A stretch of 64,000 bases of DNA from Pseudomonas simiae (GTDB lineage: Bacteria; Pseudomonadota; Gammaproteobacteria; Pseudomonadales; Pseudomonadaceae), in the NCBI RefSeq assembly GCF_900111895.1, contig NZ_FOKB01000006.1:1-64000 (forward strand), in the 5' to 3' direction. Shown one piece after another: positions 35,682 through 44,244 of this stretch; within the stretch, counting starts at the first letter, position 1; every line of letters begins with the position of its first letter. The position numbers and the translations under genes were made by a program. Under the pieces are notes generated by a model. The model made no database searches, was not told the DNA's origin, and worked only from the letters and a program-made list of their open reading frames with translations.

Positions 35682-35806
35682 CATCGGCGCGTCGGGGATA
35701 GTTCATACAGGAAAGCTAGGTCGGGTCACGAGACGCCGACACCCTGATGCAGATTGCTCAGGACCACCTATCGTTACAGCTTTCCGTGTGTAAGGAAGCT
35801 CACGAT

Positions 35807-38287
35807 ATGCTGCGACACATTCCACTCAGTGCCTCAGGCCGGTTACGGCTGCTCATCGGGGTAACCTTGTGCAGCCAGTTGCTGATGCCCACCTTCGCCA
35901 TGGCCGACCCGGCCTATGACGCCCTGATCATCCAGGCGCGCAACGGCAACTTCACACCCGCCCTGACTCAACTTCGCCAATTGCCCGCCGAGCGCCAGAC
36001 GCCGGGGCAGATCAGCGATCACCTGGTGATCGCCGGTTGGGCCGGCCAGGATGCCGAAGTGCTGAAGGTGTACGAGGCACAGGGTCAGAATCGCAACTTG
36101 ACCGCCCAGGCGCTGGCGACGGTCGCGCGCACCTATCGCAACCAGAAGCAGTGGGCGCGGGCCGAGGCGGTCTATCGCAAAGCGCTGCTGCGTGAGCCGA
36201 ACAATGTTGACCTGCAACTGGGCCTGGCACTGACCCAGACTGACGGCGGCAAAACCAACGAAGCGGTGCAACGCGCTCGTGCGCTGGTGGCCGGCAAACC
36301 GGATGATCCCAATCGACGCATGGCCCTGGGTTATGCGCTGACCCGTGCGGGTTTGCAGTACGACGCACTGCACGAATTCGACCAGGCGTTTATCCGCGCC
36401 GGCGACAAACCGGAAGTGGCTCGCGAATACATCGTCGCCTTGCAAAAAGCGCGTCTGCCCGAGCCCGCACTGCGCCTGTCCGCCCAGCGTCCCGGTCTTG
36501 TCGACCCCGTGACCCAGCGTCGTCTCGAAGGCGACCTGGCCGCCGAGCGCGTGCGCATGGCCGAGTTCGCCACGCGTACCGAGAAAGAGCGTTATGTCAT
36601 CGCTGATCGCGCTTTGCAGGGCTACGATCAACTCCTCGCCCGCTGGACCCCGGACCCCACGGCCAAAGACGATGTGGTGCGTTGGCGCATCGACCGCCTG
36701 GGTGCGCTCAAGGCGCGGGCGCGTACCGCCGAGGTGATCCGCGAGTACGAAACCCTCCAAGCCGAAGGTGTGCAGTTGCCCACCTATGCGGTGCGTTGGG
36801 TGGCCGCGTCCTACCTCGACCAGCGCCTGCCGGAAAAGGCTGCGCCCTTGTATCGCCAAGCGCTGAGCGCTCCCGATGCGGATGTGGGCGATCGTGTTGA
36901 AGACAGCACCGCACTGTTCTACGCCTTGCTCGAAAACGATCAGGTGGACGAAGCGCGGGCGGTCGCCAAGAACTTGGCCGACAGCCAGAAACCTCGTGTT
37001 GAACTGAAGGGGCTACCGATCGGCAACCCAAACGACGAGTGGATGGACGCCCAACAATTGGCCGCCCAGGCCGGCACCTATGGTTCCGACCTGCCGTCCA
37101 GCGAAAAAGCCCTGGAAGAACTGGTCGGCAAGGCGCCTGGCAGCATCGGCCTGCGCCTGGCGCAAGCCGAGATGTACCGAGCCCGCGACTGGCCACGGCG
37201 CGCCGAGCGCTCACTCAAGGAAACCGAAACGCAAAGCCCGCGTGACATCGGCCTGGAGATGTCCCAAGGCTTCACGGCCCTGGACCTGCAGGAATGGCGT
37301 CAACTCGACATCCTCACCGACGATGTGGTCGCCCGTAACCCAGACAACCGCCAGGTGCAGCGTCTCAAACGCCTGCGTGATGTGCATGATATGGCCGAGC
37401 TGCGGGTCGAGGCCTACACCGGTAAAAGCTTTGGCGGTGGTAACAACGGCGATGCCGGTGCCGTCTCGGGTAGCCGGGATTGGGGCATTGAAAGCCGCCT
37501 CTACACGCCGCCGATCGACGAAGACTGGCGCCTGTTCGCCGGTGCCGGTTATGCGACGGCCGACTTTGAAGAAGGCACTGGCCATCACCGTTGGCAAGTG
37601 GTCGGCGTGGAGCGGCGTACCCGTGACATGACCATTGAAGCCGAGGTCTCCAACCATTCCTACGGCGATGGCTCAAAACAAGGTGCCGCCGTGTCGATTG
37701 CGCGCGACATCAACGACAACTGGCAGTACGGCGGTAGCCTCGGCTACCTCCTGTCCACCACGCCATTGCGCGCGTTGAATGACGGGATCACCGCCAACGG
37801 CGGCAGCGGTTTCATCCGCTGGCGCGCCAATGAAAGCCGCGAGTGGAAACTGACCCTCAGCCCCTCCCATTTCAGCGACGGCAACGACCGATTCGAAGCT
37901 TTGCTCAGCGGCCGCGAAGGCCTCTACAGCTCGCCGAAAGTGCAAGTGGACCTGGGCCTGGAAGTCGGCGCCAGCCGTAACAGCAAGGAAGATACGGTCT
38001 ACTTCAACCCGAAGTCGGACTTCACCGTGTTGCCTGTCCTCAACATCAACCATGTGCTCTATCACCGCTACGAGACCCAGTGGAGTCAGCAGTTCCAGGT
38101 CGGTGCGGGTACGTATAGCCAGCAGGATTATTCCACCGGTGGCATTGGTCTGGTCGGCTACGGCCAACGCTATCGCTGGAACGATGTCCTGGAAGCCGGC
38201 GCCAACCTGAGCCTGATCAGCCGACCTTACGACGGCGATCGCGAACGCGATCTGCGTCTGCTCGTCGACCTCACTTACCGTTTCTAG
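35807..38287 (+). CDS. pgaA: PgaA, poly-N-acetylglucosamine export porin
   Basis: An 826-residue outer-membrane protein: signal peptide (1 to about 32, ending AMA), TPR repeats in the periplasm (about 40-490), and a C-terminal 16-strand barrel (about 515-826) ending in YRF. It lets partly deacetylated poly-beta-1,6-GlcNAc leave the cell. First gene of pgaABCD. The ATG at 35807 has AAGGAA upstream; the frame is open 60 bases further but without a signal peptide. Confidence 0.93.
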   Translation: MLRHIPLSASGRLRLLIGVTLCSQLLMPTFAMADPAYDALIIQARNGNFTPALTQLRQLPAERQTPGQISDHLVIAGWAGQDAEVLKVYEAQGQNRNLTAQALATVARTYRNQKQWARAEAVYRKALLREPNNVDLQLGLALTQTDGGKTNEAVQRARALVAGKPDDPNRRMALGYALTRAGLQYDALHEFDQAFIRAGDKPEVAREYIVALQKARLPEPALRLSAQRPGLVDPVTQRRLEGDLAAERVRMAEFATRTEKERYVIADRALQGYDQLLARWTPDPTAKDDVVRWRIDRLGALKARARTAEVIREYETLQAEGVQLPTYAVRWVAASYLDQRLPEKAAPLYRQALSAPDADVGDRVEDSTALFYALLENDQVDEARAVAKNLADSQKPRVELKGLPIGNPNDEWMDAQQLAAQAGTYGSDLPSSEKALEELVGKAPGSIGLRLAQAEMYRARDWPRRAERSLKETETQSPRDIGLEMSQGFTALDLQEWRQLDILTDDVVARNPDNRQVQRLKRLRDVHDMAELRVEAYTGKSFGGGNNGDAGAVSGSRDWGIESRLYTPPIDEDWRLFAGAGYATADFEEGTGHHRWQVVGVERRTRDMTIEAEVSNHSYGDGSKQGAAVSIARDINDNWQYGGSLGYLLSTTPLRALNDGITANGGSGFIRWRANESREWKLTLSPSHFSDGNDRFEALLSGREGLYSSPKVQVDLGLEVGASRNSKEDTVYFNPKSDFTVLPVLNINHVLYHRYETQWSQQFQVGAGTYSQQDYSTGGIGLVGYGQRYRWNDVLEAGANLSLISRPYDGDRERDLRLLVDLTYRF

Positions 38288-38299
38288 AAGAGCCTGACC

Positions 38300-40297
38300 A
38301 TGACCGTCCTCAGCCGTTGCTTGTTGATCCTGGGCGTAATGCTGGCCAGTGCCTGTGCCCAGCAACCCGCGCCCTTCACTCCACCCGCCGAGCGGCCGAC
38401 CCCGGCCAACGAAGCGCCGTGGCCGAAAAACCATTTCCTTGGCATTGCCTATCACGACGTCGAGGATCGCGACCCCGATCAGGCGGTGGTGGCGGTGCGT
38501 ACCGAGCGTTTGATCGAGCAGTTGGCCTGGCTGCGCGAGAACGGCTACAAGGCGGTCAGCGTTGACCAGATCCTGGCGGCTCGCAACGGTGGGCCTGAGT
38601 TGCCGCCCAAAGCGATCATGCTCAGCTTCGATGATGGCTATTCCAGCTTCTACACGCGGGTGATGCCGATCCTGCGTGCCTATCACTGGCCGGCCTTGCT
38701 GGCGCCGGTGGGCTATTGGATCGATACGCCCATGAACCAGCCGGTGGACTTTGCCGGCCAGCCACGGCCGCGCGGTGAATTCCTGACCTGGCAGCAGATT
38801 CGCGAAGTGTCCCAGTCGGGCCTGGTGGAAATCGCCGCGCACACCGACAACAGCCACAAAGGCATCCTGGCCAACCCCCAGGGCAATCTGGAGCCGGCGG
38901 CGACCTCGCTGCGTTTTGATCCGGCCACCGGACGCTATGAAACCCAGGCGCAGTTCGAGGCGCGCATGCGTGCTGACGTTGCAGCGATTTCCAACAAGAT
39001 CCAAACGATCACCGGCAAGAAACCACGCGTGTGGGTATGGCCTTACGGTGCAGCCAAAGGCACCTCGCTGGCGATCATTGGCGAGCAGGGCTACCAGATG
39101 GCCCTGACCCTGGAAGATGGCCTCGACAGTTCCAGTGACCTGATGAACAGCCCACGCTTCCTGGTGGCCTCCGATCCGGACGGCGAGCATTTCGCCAACA
39201 GCATGGTCGCGGTGCAAGCCAAGGCGCCGATGCGCGTACTGCACGTGGACCTGGATAACGTCTACGACCCCGACCCGGCCCAACAGGCCCGCAACCTCGA
39301 CCAACTCGTGCAGCGGGTGGTGGACATGGGGGCAGGCACGGTATTCCTGCAAGCCTTCGCCGACCCCAAGGGTGACGGCCTGGTGCATGAACTGTACTTC
39401 CCCAACCGTCACTTGCCGGTGCGCGCCGACCTGTTCAACCGCGTCTCCTGGCAGCTGCACACCCGTGCCCATGCCAGCGTGTATGCGTGGATGCCGGTAC
39501 TCAGTTTCGCCCTCGACCCCAAGCTGCCGCGCGTCACACGGTGGGACCCGGAAACCGGCAAGGTCGGCCTCGACCCTGACCAGTACAAACGCCTGTCGCC
39601 GTTTGACCCGCAAGTGCGCAAGATTATCGGTGAGATCTACGAGGACCTGGCGCGCAACAATGCCATCGACGGCGTGCTGTACCACGACGATGCGGTGTTC
39701 AACGATTTTGAAGATGCTAGCCCCGCCGCGCTCAAGGCTTACGCCGCCGCCGGCCTGCCGGCTACGATCGAGGCCCTGCGTGCCGACCCCGCCGTGATGC
39801 AGCGCTGGACCCGTTTCAAGAGCCGCTACCTGATCGACTTCACCAAAGAGTTGACCGCCAAGGTCCGCGCCATCGGTGGGCCGCAGGTGCAGACGGCGCG
39901 CAATATCTTCGCCGAGCCCATGCTCAACCCAGGCAGCGAAGCCTGGTTCGCGCAGAATCTCGACGATTTCCTCCAGACCTACGACTGGACCGCGCCCATG
40001 GCCATGCCGTTGATGGAAGGCCAGGAGTACAGCAACTCCAATGCCTGGCTGGAGAAGCTGGTCGCCACGGTCAAGGCGCGTCCCGGCGCCATGGAGCGCA
40101 CGGTATTCGAACTGCAAGCCAAAGACTGGCGCACCCAGGCCGCGCCGGATATCGACAGCGCGCAGATGGCTGAATGGATGGGTGTGCTCAAGCGCCAGGG
40201 TGTCACGAGTTTTGGCTACTACCCGGACAACTTCCTGGAAAACTCCCCGGACCTGAAAACGGTGCGTCCGGCCCTTTCCAACCAATGGAACCCTTGA
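38300..40297 (+). CDS. pgaB: PgaB, poly-N-acetylglucosamine deacetylase/hydrolase lipoprotein
   Basis: A 665-residue outer-membrane lipoprotein (lipobox ASAC, Cys19). The N-terminal polysaccharide deacetylase domain has the metal and catalytic residues D111/D112 (SFDDGY) and H181/H186 (HTDNSH). The C-terminal half (about 310-650; VLHVDLDNVYDP, GVLYHDDAVFNDFEDASP) is the PgaB glycoside-hydrolase-like domain. It removes some N-acetyl groups, which is needed for export through PgaA. Confidence 0.94.
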   Translation: MTVLSRCLLILGVMLASACAQQPAPFTPPAERPTPANEAPWPKNHFLGIAYHDVEDRDPDQAVVAVRTERLIEQLAWLRENGYKAVSVDQILAARNGGPELPPKAIMLSFDDGYSSFYTRVMPILRAYHWPALLAPVGYWIDTPMNQPVDFAGQPRPRGEFLTWQQIREVSQSGLVEIAAHTDNSHKGILANPQGNLEPAATSLRFDPATGRYETQAQFEARMRADVAAISNKIQTITGKKPRVWVWPYGAAKGTSLAIIGEQGYQMALTLEDGLDSSSDLMNSPRFLVASDPDGEHFANSMVAVQAKAPMRVLHVDLDNVYDPDPAQQARNLDQLVQRVVDMGAGTVFLQAFADPKGDGLVHELYFPNRHLPVRADLFNRVSWQLHTRAHASVYAWMPVLSFALDPKLPRVTRWDPETGKVGLDPDQYKRLSPFDPQVRKIIGEIYEDLARNNAIDGVLYHDDAVFNDFEDASPAALKAYAAAGLPATIEALRADPAVMQRWTRFKSRYLIDFTKELTAKVRAIGGPQVQTARNIFAEPMLNPGSEAWFAQNLDDFLQTYDWTAPMAMPLMEGQEYSNSNAWLEKLVATVKARPGAMERTVFELQAKDWRTQAAPDIDSAQMAEWMGVLKRQGVTSFGYYPDNFLENSPDLKTVRPALSNQWNP

Positions 40298-40299
40298 CC

Positions 40300-41640
40300 A
40301 TGTTCGACAGACTCCTGGCTTTATTCGTACTGGCATTGGTATTGGGTGTGCCCCTGGGCCTGATCTTCCTGGTCACCGGGCAGTTCCTGATGGACTTTGT
40401 GTTTTTCTACCCGCTGTTCATGTCGGCGCTGTGGATCGCAGGCGGCCTGTATTTCTGGCTGCACTGGGAACGCCACTGGCCGTGGGAAGAGGACACTCCG
40501 GCGCCCACCTTGGCCGGCAACCCGCTGATCTCGATCATCATCCCTTGCTACAACGAAGGGGATAACGCCGCCGATACCATGCAGGCGGCGCTGGGTCAGT
40601 TGTATCCGAACATTGAGGTGATCGCGGTAAACGACGGCTCCACAGACAACACCGCCGCAGTGCTCGATGCGTTGGCACTGGAGCACCCGCGTCTGCGTGT
40701 GTTGCACCTGGCGCAGAACCAGGGCAAGGCGGTGGCCTTGCGCATGGGCGCCGTGGCGGCGCGCAGTGAGTACCTGGTGTGCATCGACGGCGACGCGTTG
40801 CTGGATAAAAACGCGGCGGCCTACATGGTCGCGCCGATGCTGGATAACCCGCGCCTGGGGGCGGTGACCGGCAACCCGCGCATCCGCACGCGTTCGACCC
40901 TGATCGGCCGCGTGCAGGTCGGCGAGTTCTCTTCGATCATCGGCTTGATCAAGCGCACGCAACGGGTATTCGGCCGGATCTTTACGGTGTCGGGTGTGGT
41001 GGTCGCGTTCCGTAAAAAGGCGCTGGACCGTATCGACTACTGGAGCACCGACATGATCACCGAGGACATCGATGTCAGTTGGAAGCTGCAACTCGATCAC
41101 TGGAGCATCTTCTACGAGCCCCGTGCCCTGTGCTGGATTCTGATGCCCGAGACGGTCGGCGGCCTGTGGAAGCAGCGCCTGCGCTGGGCTCAGGGTGGCG
41201 CTGAGGTGCTGTTCAAGAATATCCGGGGCATCTGGCAATGGCGTCATCGTTACCTGTGGCCGCTGTTGTTCGAATACTGCCTGTCCACCGGTTGGGCGTT
41301 TACCTTCCTGCTGTCGGTGATTTTCTACGTGCTTGGCAAGTTCATGGTGTTGCCACCGGCGATCACGGTGGACTCCCTGGTTCCGCCCGCGTTTACCGGC
41401 CTGGTGTTGGCCATGGTGTGTCTGGTGCAGTTTGCAGTGAGCATCATGATCGACCGCCGCTACGAGAAGGACCTGTGGAAGACCCTGTTCTGGACCGTGT
41501 GGTACCCGATGGTGTTCTGGCTGGTCAGCCTGTTCACCACCCTGGTCAGTTTTCCCAAGGTGCTGTTCAACCAGCACCGGAAGCGGGCGCGCTGGGTCAG
41601 CCCGGATCGCGGCATCAAACCTACTGAAGAGGAGGCGTGA
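40300..41640 (+). CDS. pgaC: PgaC, poly-N-acetylglucosamine synthase (GT2)
   Basis: A 446-residue inner-membrane glycosyltransferase that polymerises UDP-GlcNAc. Membrane helices flank a GT2 domain with D112 (NDGST), DGD (163-165), TED (254-256) and the processivity motif QRLRW (292-296). It works with PgaD and, in other bacteria, is activated by c-di-GMP. It starts two bases after the pgaB stop. Confidence 0.95.
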   Translation: MFDRLLALFVLALVLGVPLGLIFLVTGQFLMDFVFFYPLFMSALWIAGGLYFWLHWERHWPWEEDTPAPTLAGNPLISIIIPCYNEGDNAADTMQAALGQLYPNIEVIAVNDGSTDNTAAVLDALALEHPRLRVLHLAQNQGKAVALRMGAVAARSEYLVCIDGDALLDKNAAAYMVAPMLDNPRLGAVTGNPRIRTRSTLIGRVQVGEFSSIIGLIKRTQRVFGRIFTVSGVVVAFRKKALDRIDYWSTDMITEDIDVSWKLQLDHWSIFYEPRALCWILMPETVGGLWKQRLRWAQGGAEVLFKNIRGIWQWRHRYLWPLLFEYCLSTGWAFTFLLSVIFYVLGKFMVLPPAITVDSLVPPAFTGLVLAMVCLVQFAVSIMIDRRYEKDLWKTLFWTVWYPMVFWLVSLFTTLVSFPKVLFNQHRKRARWVSPDRGIKPTEEEA

Positions 41641-41642
41641 TC

Positions 41643-42125
41643 ATGAAACTGGTCAGAACCCGCCAACGTATGGTGATGTGGATCATTGACGTGCTGCTGA
41701 CCCTGATGGCCTGGGCCGGCTTGATCTGGCTGCTGGCACGTGGGATCAACTCGATGCTGGAGACCCACGGTGGCCCTCGGATTGAGGCGCCGATCTTTGC
41801 AGCGCTCAACACCCTGCAGATCTACCTGTGGATCGCCCTGTTCAACGCCCTGATCCTGATCAGCTGGGCGCGCTACCAGCAGCGCCGGGGCCGCAAGTTC
41901 GCCCAGCGTCGCGCCGAGGCCAAGGCCTTGAGCGACCAGAACCTGAGCGAGAGTTTCAGCCTAGGCGAAGGGGATCTGGAGCAGCTGCGTCGGCCTGGGG
42001 TGCTGGTGATCCATAACGACGAGGAGGGTGGCGTGGCGGAAGTCAAATCCCATGTCTCCCGCGATGTGGAGAAGCCAGGGCTGACGCTGGTGCCCGGCAA
42101 GGATCAGAACAAAGACGCGAGCTAA
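41643..42125 (+). CDS. pgaD: PgaD, poly-N-acetylglucosamine synthesis accessory protein
   Basis: A 160-residue protein with two N-terminal membrane helices (about 10-32 and 56-77) and a soluble tail, as in PgaD. In E. coli it forms the c-di-GMP-binding synthase complex with PgaC. A strong AGGAGG lies 8 bases before the ATG. Last gene of the operon. Confidence 0.92.
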   Translation: MKLVRTRQRMVMWIIDVLLTLMAWAGLIWLLARGINSMLETHGGPRIEAPIFAALNTLQIYLWIALFNALILISWARYQQRRGRKFAQRRAEAKALSDQNLSESFSLGEGDLEQLRRPGVLVIHNDEEGGVAEVKSHVSRDVEKPGLTLVPGKDQNKDAS

Positions 42126-42491
42126 GGAAGCGCTTTGCAAGATCGTTCCCATGCAACGTGGGGACGATCGGGCTTAATCCCGACAAATGGGATCCAATTC
42201 ACAAAAATGCCGCGAACTTTTCTGCTATTTCCGATACTAAGTTATCTCGGTAAGAAATTGATGGCCAATTAATGGCTATCTGTAAGTTCTCCGATGAATC
42301 GCCATCAAGGGTGCTGCCGCTGGTCGGAATAAAAATTCCATGATCAGAAGGCTTCTACCTATGATGATTTTTAGTTGTTATAAATCAATGCGTTGCGTGA
42401 AAAATTAGTACTAAGTTCCAACTAGCTCGGCTTTTTGAGTTGTAGGAAGTTAGGTGTTAGTTTGCGCCACTTGATTTTCGATGGATCGAAT
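42126..42491. other. 366-bp intergenic region between pgaD and the TpsB gene
   Basis: No gene is visible. It has the hairpin at 42141-42169, then AT-rich DNA (about 42180-42440) that should contain the tpsBA promoter. An imperfect inverted repeat GATGGCCA (42260-42267) / TGGCTATC (42273-42280) is a possible operator. Confidence 0.6.
42141..42169. repeat. Intergenic hairpin of the GATCGTTCCC class
   Basis: GATCGTTCCC (42141-42150) pairs with GGGGACGATC (42160-42169) with one G-T pair. This is a widespread Pseudomonas intergenic repeat; here it follows pgaD and may end the operon transcript. Confidence 0.7.
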
Positions 42492-44213
42492 ATGTCTTTG
42501 TTATTGCCACGGACTCGGTTATTGCTGTGCACTTTCATGCTCGCTTATTTGGGCCTGAACAGTGCCACCGCCGCCCCTACGCCCGGGGATCAGGACCTGA
42601 TCCGCGATCGGCAGAACCGCCTGCTTGAAGAGCAGCGCCGGCGCCTCGAAGAACTCAAGGACCTGCCCGGTAAAGAAGCCAGGCCCACGGCCCCGGCGAC
42701 GCCTGCCGACACACGTTGCTTCCCGATCAAAGACATCGAACTCAAGGGCGCTGACAGTCTGTCTGCCGACGACCGCGCTGGCTTGCTCAAACCCTACACA
42801 GGCCAGTGCCTGGGCGTTTCACAGCTCAATGAACTGCTCAAGGTCATCACGGACTTCTACCTCTCCAAAGGCCGCGTCACCAGCCGTGCCTATCTGCCGC
42901 AGCAAGACCTTTCCAGCGGCCACCTGCAAGTGTTGGTGGTGGAAGGCAAGCTCGAAGCCTTGAAAAGCGCCCCAGGCAGTACCGTCACCGACCGTGAGTT
43001 GTCGATGGCCTTTCCCGGCAAGGTGGGCGAGGCACTCAACCTGCGTGAAGTCGAGCAACTGGTGGACCAGCTCAACCGTTTGCCCTCCAAGCAGGCGCAG
43101 ATGGAACTGACCCCCGGTACGCAGATCGGCGGCAGTGAAGTGGTGGTCAAGAACACCCCGCAAAAACCCTGGCGCGCCAGCCTGTCGCGCAATAACGATG
43201 GGCAGAAAAGCACCGGCGAACAGCAGTGGGGGGCAGGCCTTGAGTGGGACAGCCCCCTGGGCCTGGCCGATCACCTGGTACTGCGCGGCGGCCACGACGC
43301 CGTGAGTGACCACCAGAAAACCTCGAAAAACAGCATGCTCTACTACAACGTGCCGTGGGGCTGGTGGAACTTCAGCTACACCTACAGCGAAAGCGACTAC
43401 CGTACCTATGGCATGCTCAACGACTTCAAATTCAAACAGAACGGCGACAACCAGAACCACCAACTGCGCGCTGAGCGGGTGGTCCACCGTGACGACGTGA
43501 GCAAGACATCGGTGAACGTGGGCCTTGCGCACCTGCGCACCAATAACTACATCCTCGACACCCGTACAAGCACAAGCAGCAACCGCCTCAGCGAACTGCA
43601 ACTGGGCATCAACCACGGGCGCCGTATCGGCAACGCATTCGTCAACGTCGACCTGGGCATGCAGAACGGCATCGGCATGTTCGACGCACAATCTCAAGAG
43701 GAGCGCGACCCGTTCGGTAATCGCCAACCCAATTCACGCTACCGCAAATACACCGCCACCGTCAGCTACCTGCAGCCGTTCGCCCTGTGGGGCGAGTCGT
43801 TCAGTTTCTCCAGCCTCGCCACCGGCCAACGCAGTGAAGACATTCTGTTCAGCCCGCAGCGCATGAGCCTGGGTGGTTCTGCCTCGGTGCGTGGTTTCAA
43901 GGATCAGCAGTTGATCGGCGATAGCGGCGGCTACTGGCGCAACGAAGTGCGCTGGGCCCGTGCGGTGACCGTCGACTGGCTGCGCCCGGCTTTTGCTGAA
44001 TACGGCGCCAGCGTCGGCTATGACCAAGGCGTGATCAGCAATGATCGCTATAACGACCGTGTGCACGGCCGGGTTTCGAGCAACTCCCTGGAGCTGTTCG
44101 CCCGTGGCAAGAACCTGAGCACCAGTGTGACCTTTGCGCATTCTTTGGAACGCCCGGCAGTGATGAGCGAGCGCGAAGCGCCGATCTACTTCCGTATGGA
44201 TTTCTTCCTGTAA
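42492..44213 (+). CDS. TpsB outer-membrane transporter (ShlB/FhaC/CdiB family)
   Basis: A 573-residue two-partner secretion transporter: signal peptide (1 to about 28, ending ATA), a charged linker helix (about 35-60), two POTRA domains (about 75-220; CFPIKDIELKGADSL, SRAYLPQQDLSSGHLQVLVVEG) and a 16-strand barrel ending in MDFFL. It should secrete the large TpsA protein encoded 31 bases downstream. Start chosen at the ATG 42492, with GGAT upstream and a proper signal peptide. Confidence 0.93.
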   Translation: MSLLLPRTRLLLCTFMLAYLGLNSATAAPTPGDQDLIRDRQNRLLEEQRRRLEELKDLPGKEARPTAPATPADTRCFPIKDIELKGADSLSADDRAGLLKPYTGQCLGVSQLNELLKVITDFYLSKGRVTSRAYLPQQDLSSGHLQVLVVEGKLEALKSAPGSTVTDRELSMAFPGKVGEALNLREVEQLVDQLNRLPSKQAQMELTPGTQIGGSEVVVKNTPQKPWRASLSRNNDGQKSTGEQQWGAGLEWDSPLGLADHLVLRGGHDAVSDHQKTSKNSMLYYNVPWGWWNFSYTYSESDYRTYGMLNDFKFKQNGDNQNHQLRAERVVHRDDVSKTSVNVGLAHLRTNNYILDTRTSTSSNRLSELQLGINHGRRIGNAFVNVDLGMQNGIGMFDAQSQEERDPFGNRQPNSRYRKYTATVSYLQPFALWGESFSFSSLATGQRSEDILFSPQRMSLGGSASVRGFKDQQLIGDSGGYWRNEVRWARAVTVDWLRPAFAEYGASVGYDQGVISNDRYNDRVHGRVSSNSLELFARGKNLSTSVTFAHSLERPAVMSEREAPIYFRMDFFL

Positions 44214-44244
44214 TTAAACGCCCCGCAGCAACGAGAATCTGAAA

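Noticed and set aside
37673..40336. An 887-residue open frame on the minus strand opposite pgaA/pgaB
   Set aside because: It is antisense to pgaB, which has all its catalytic motifs. The translated product is His/Gln/Gly/Arg-rich and looks like no protein family; long antisense frames are common in high-GC DNA.
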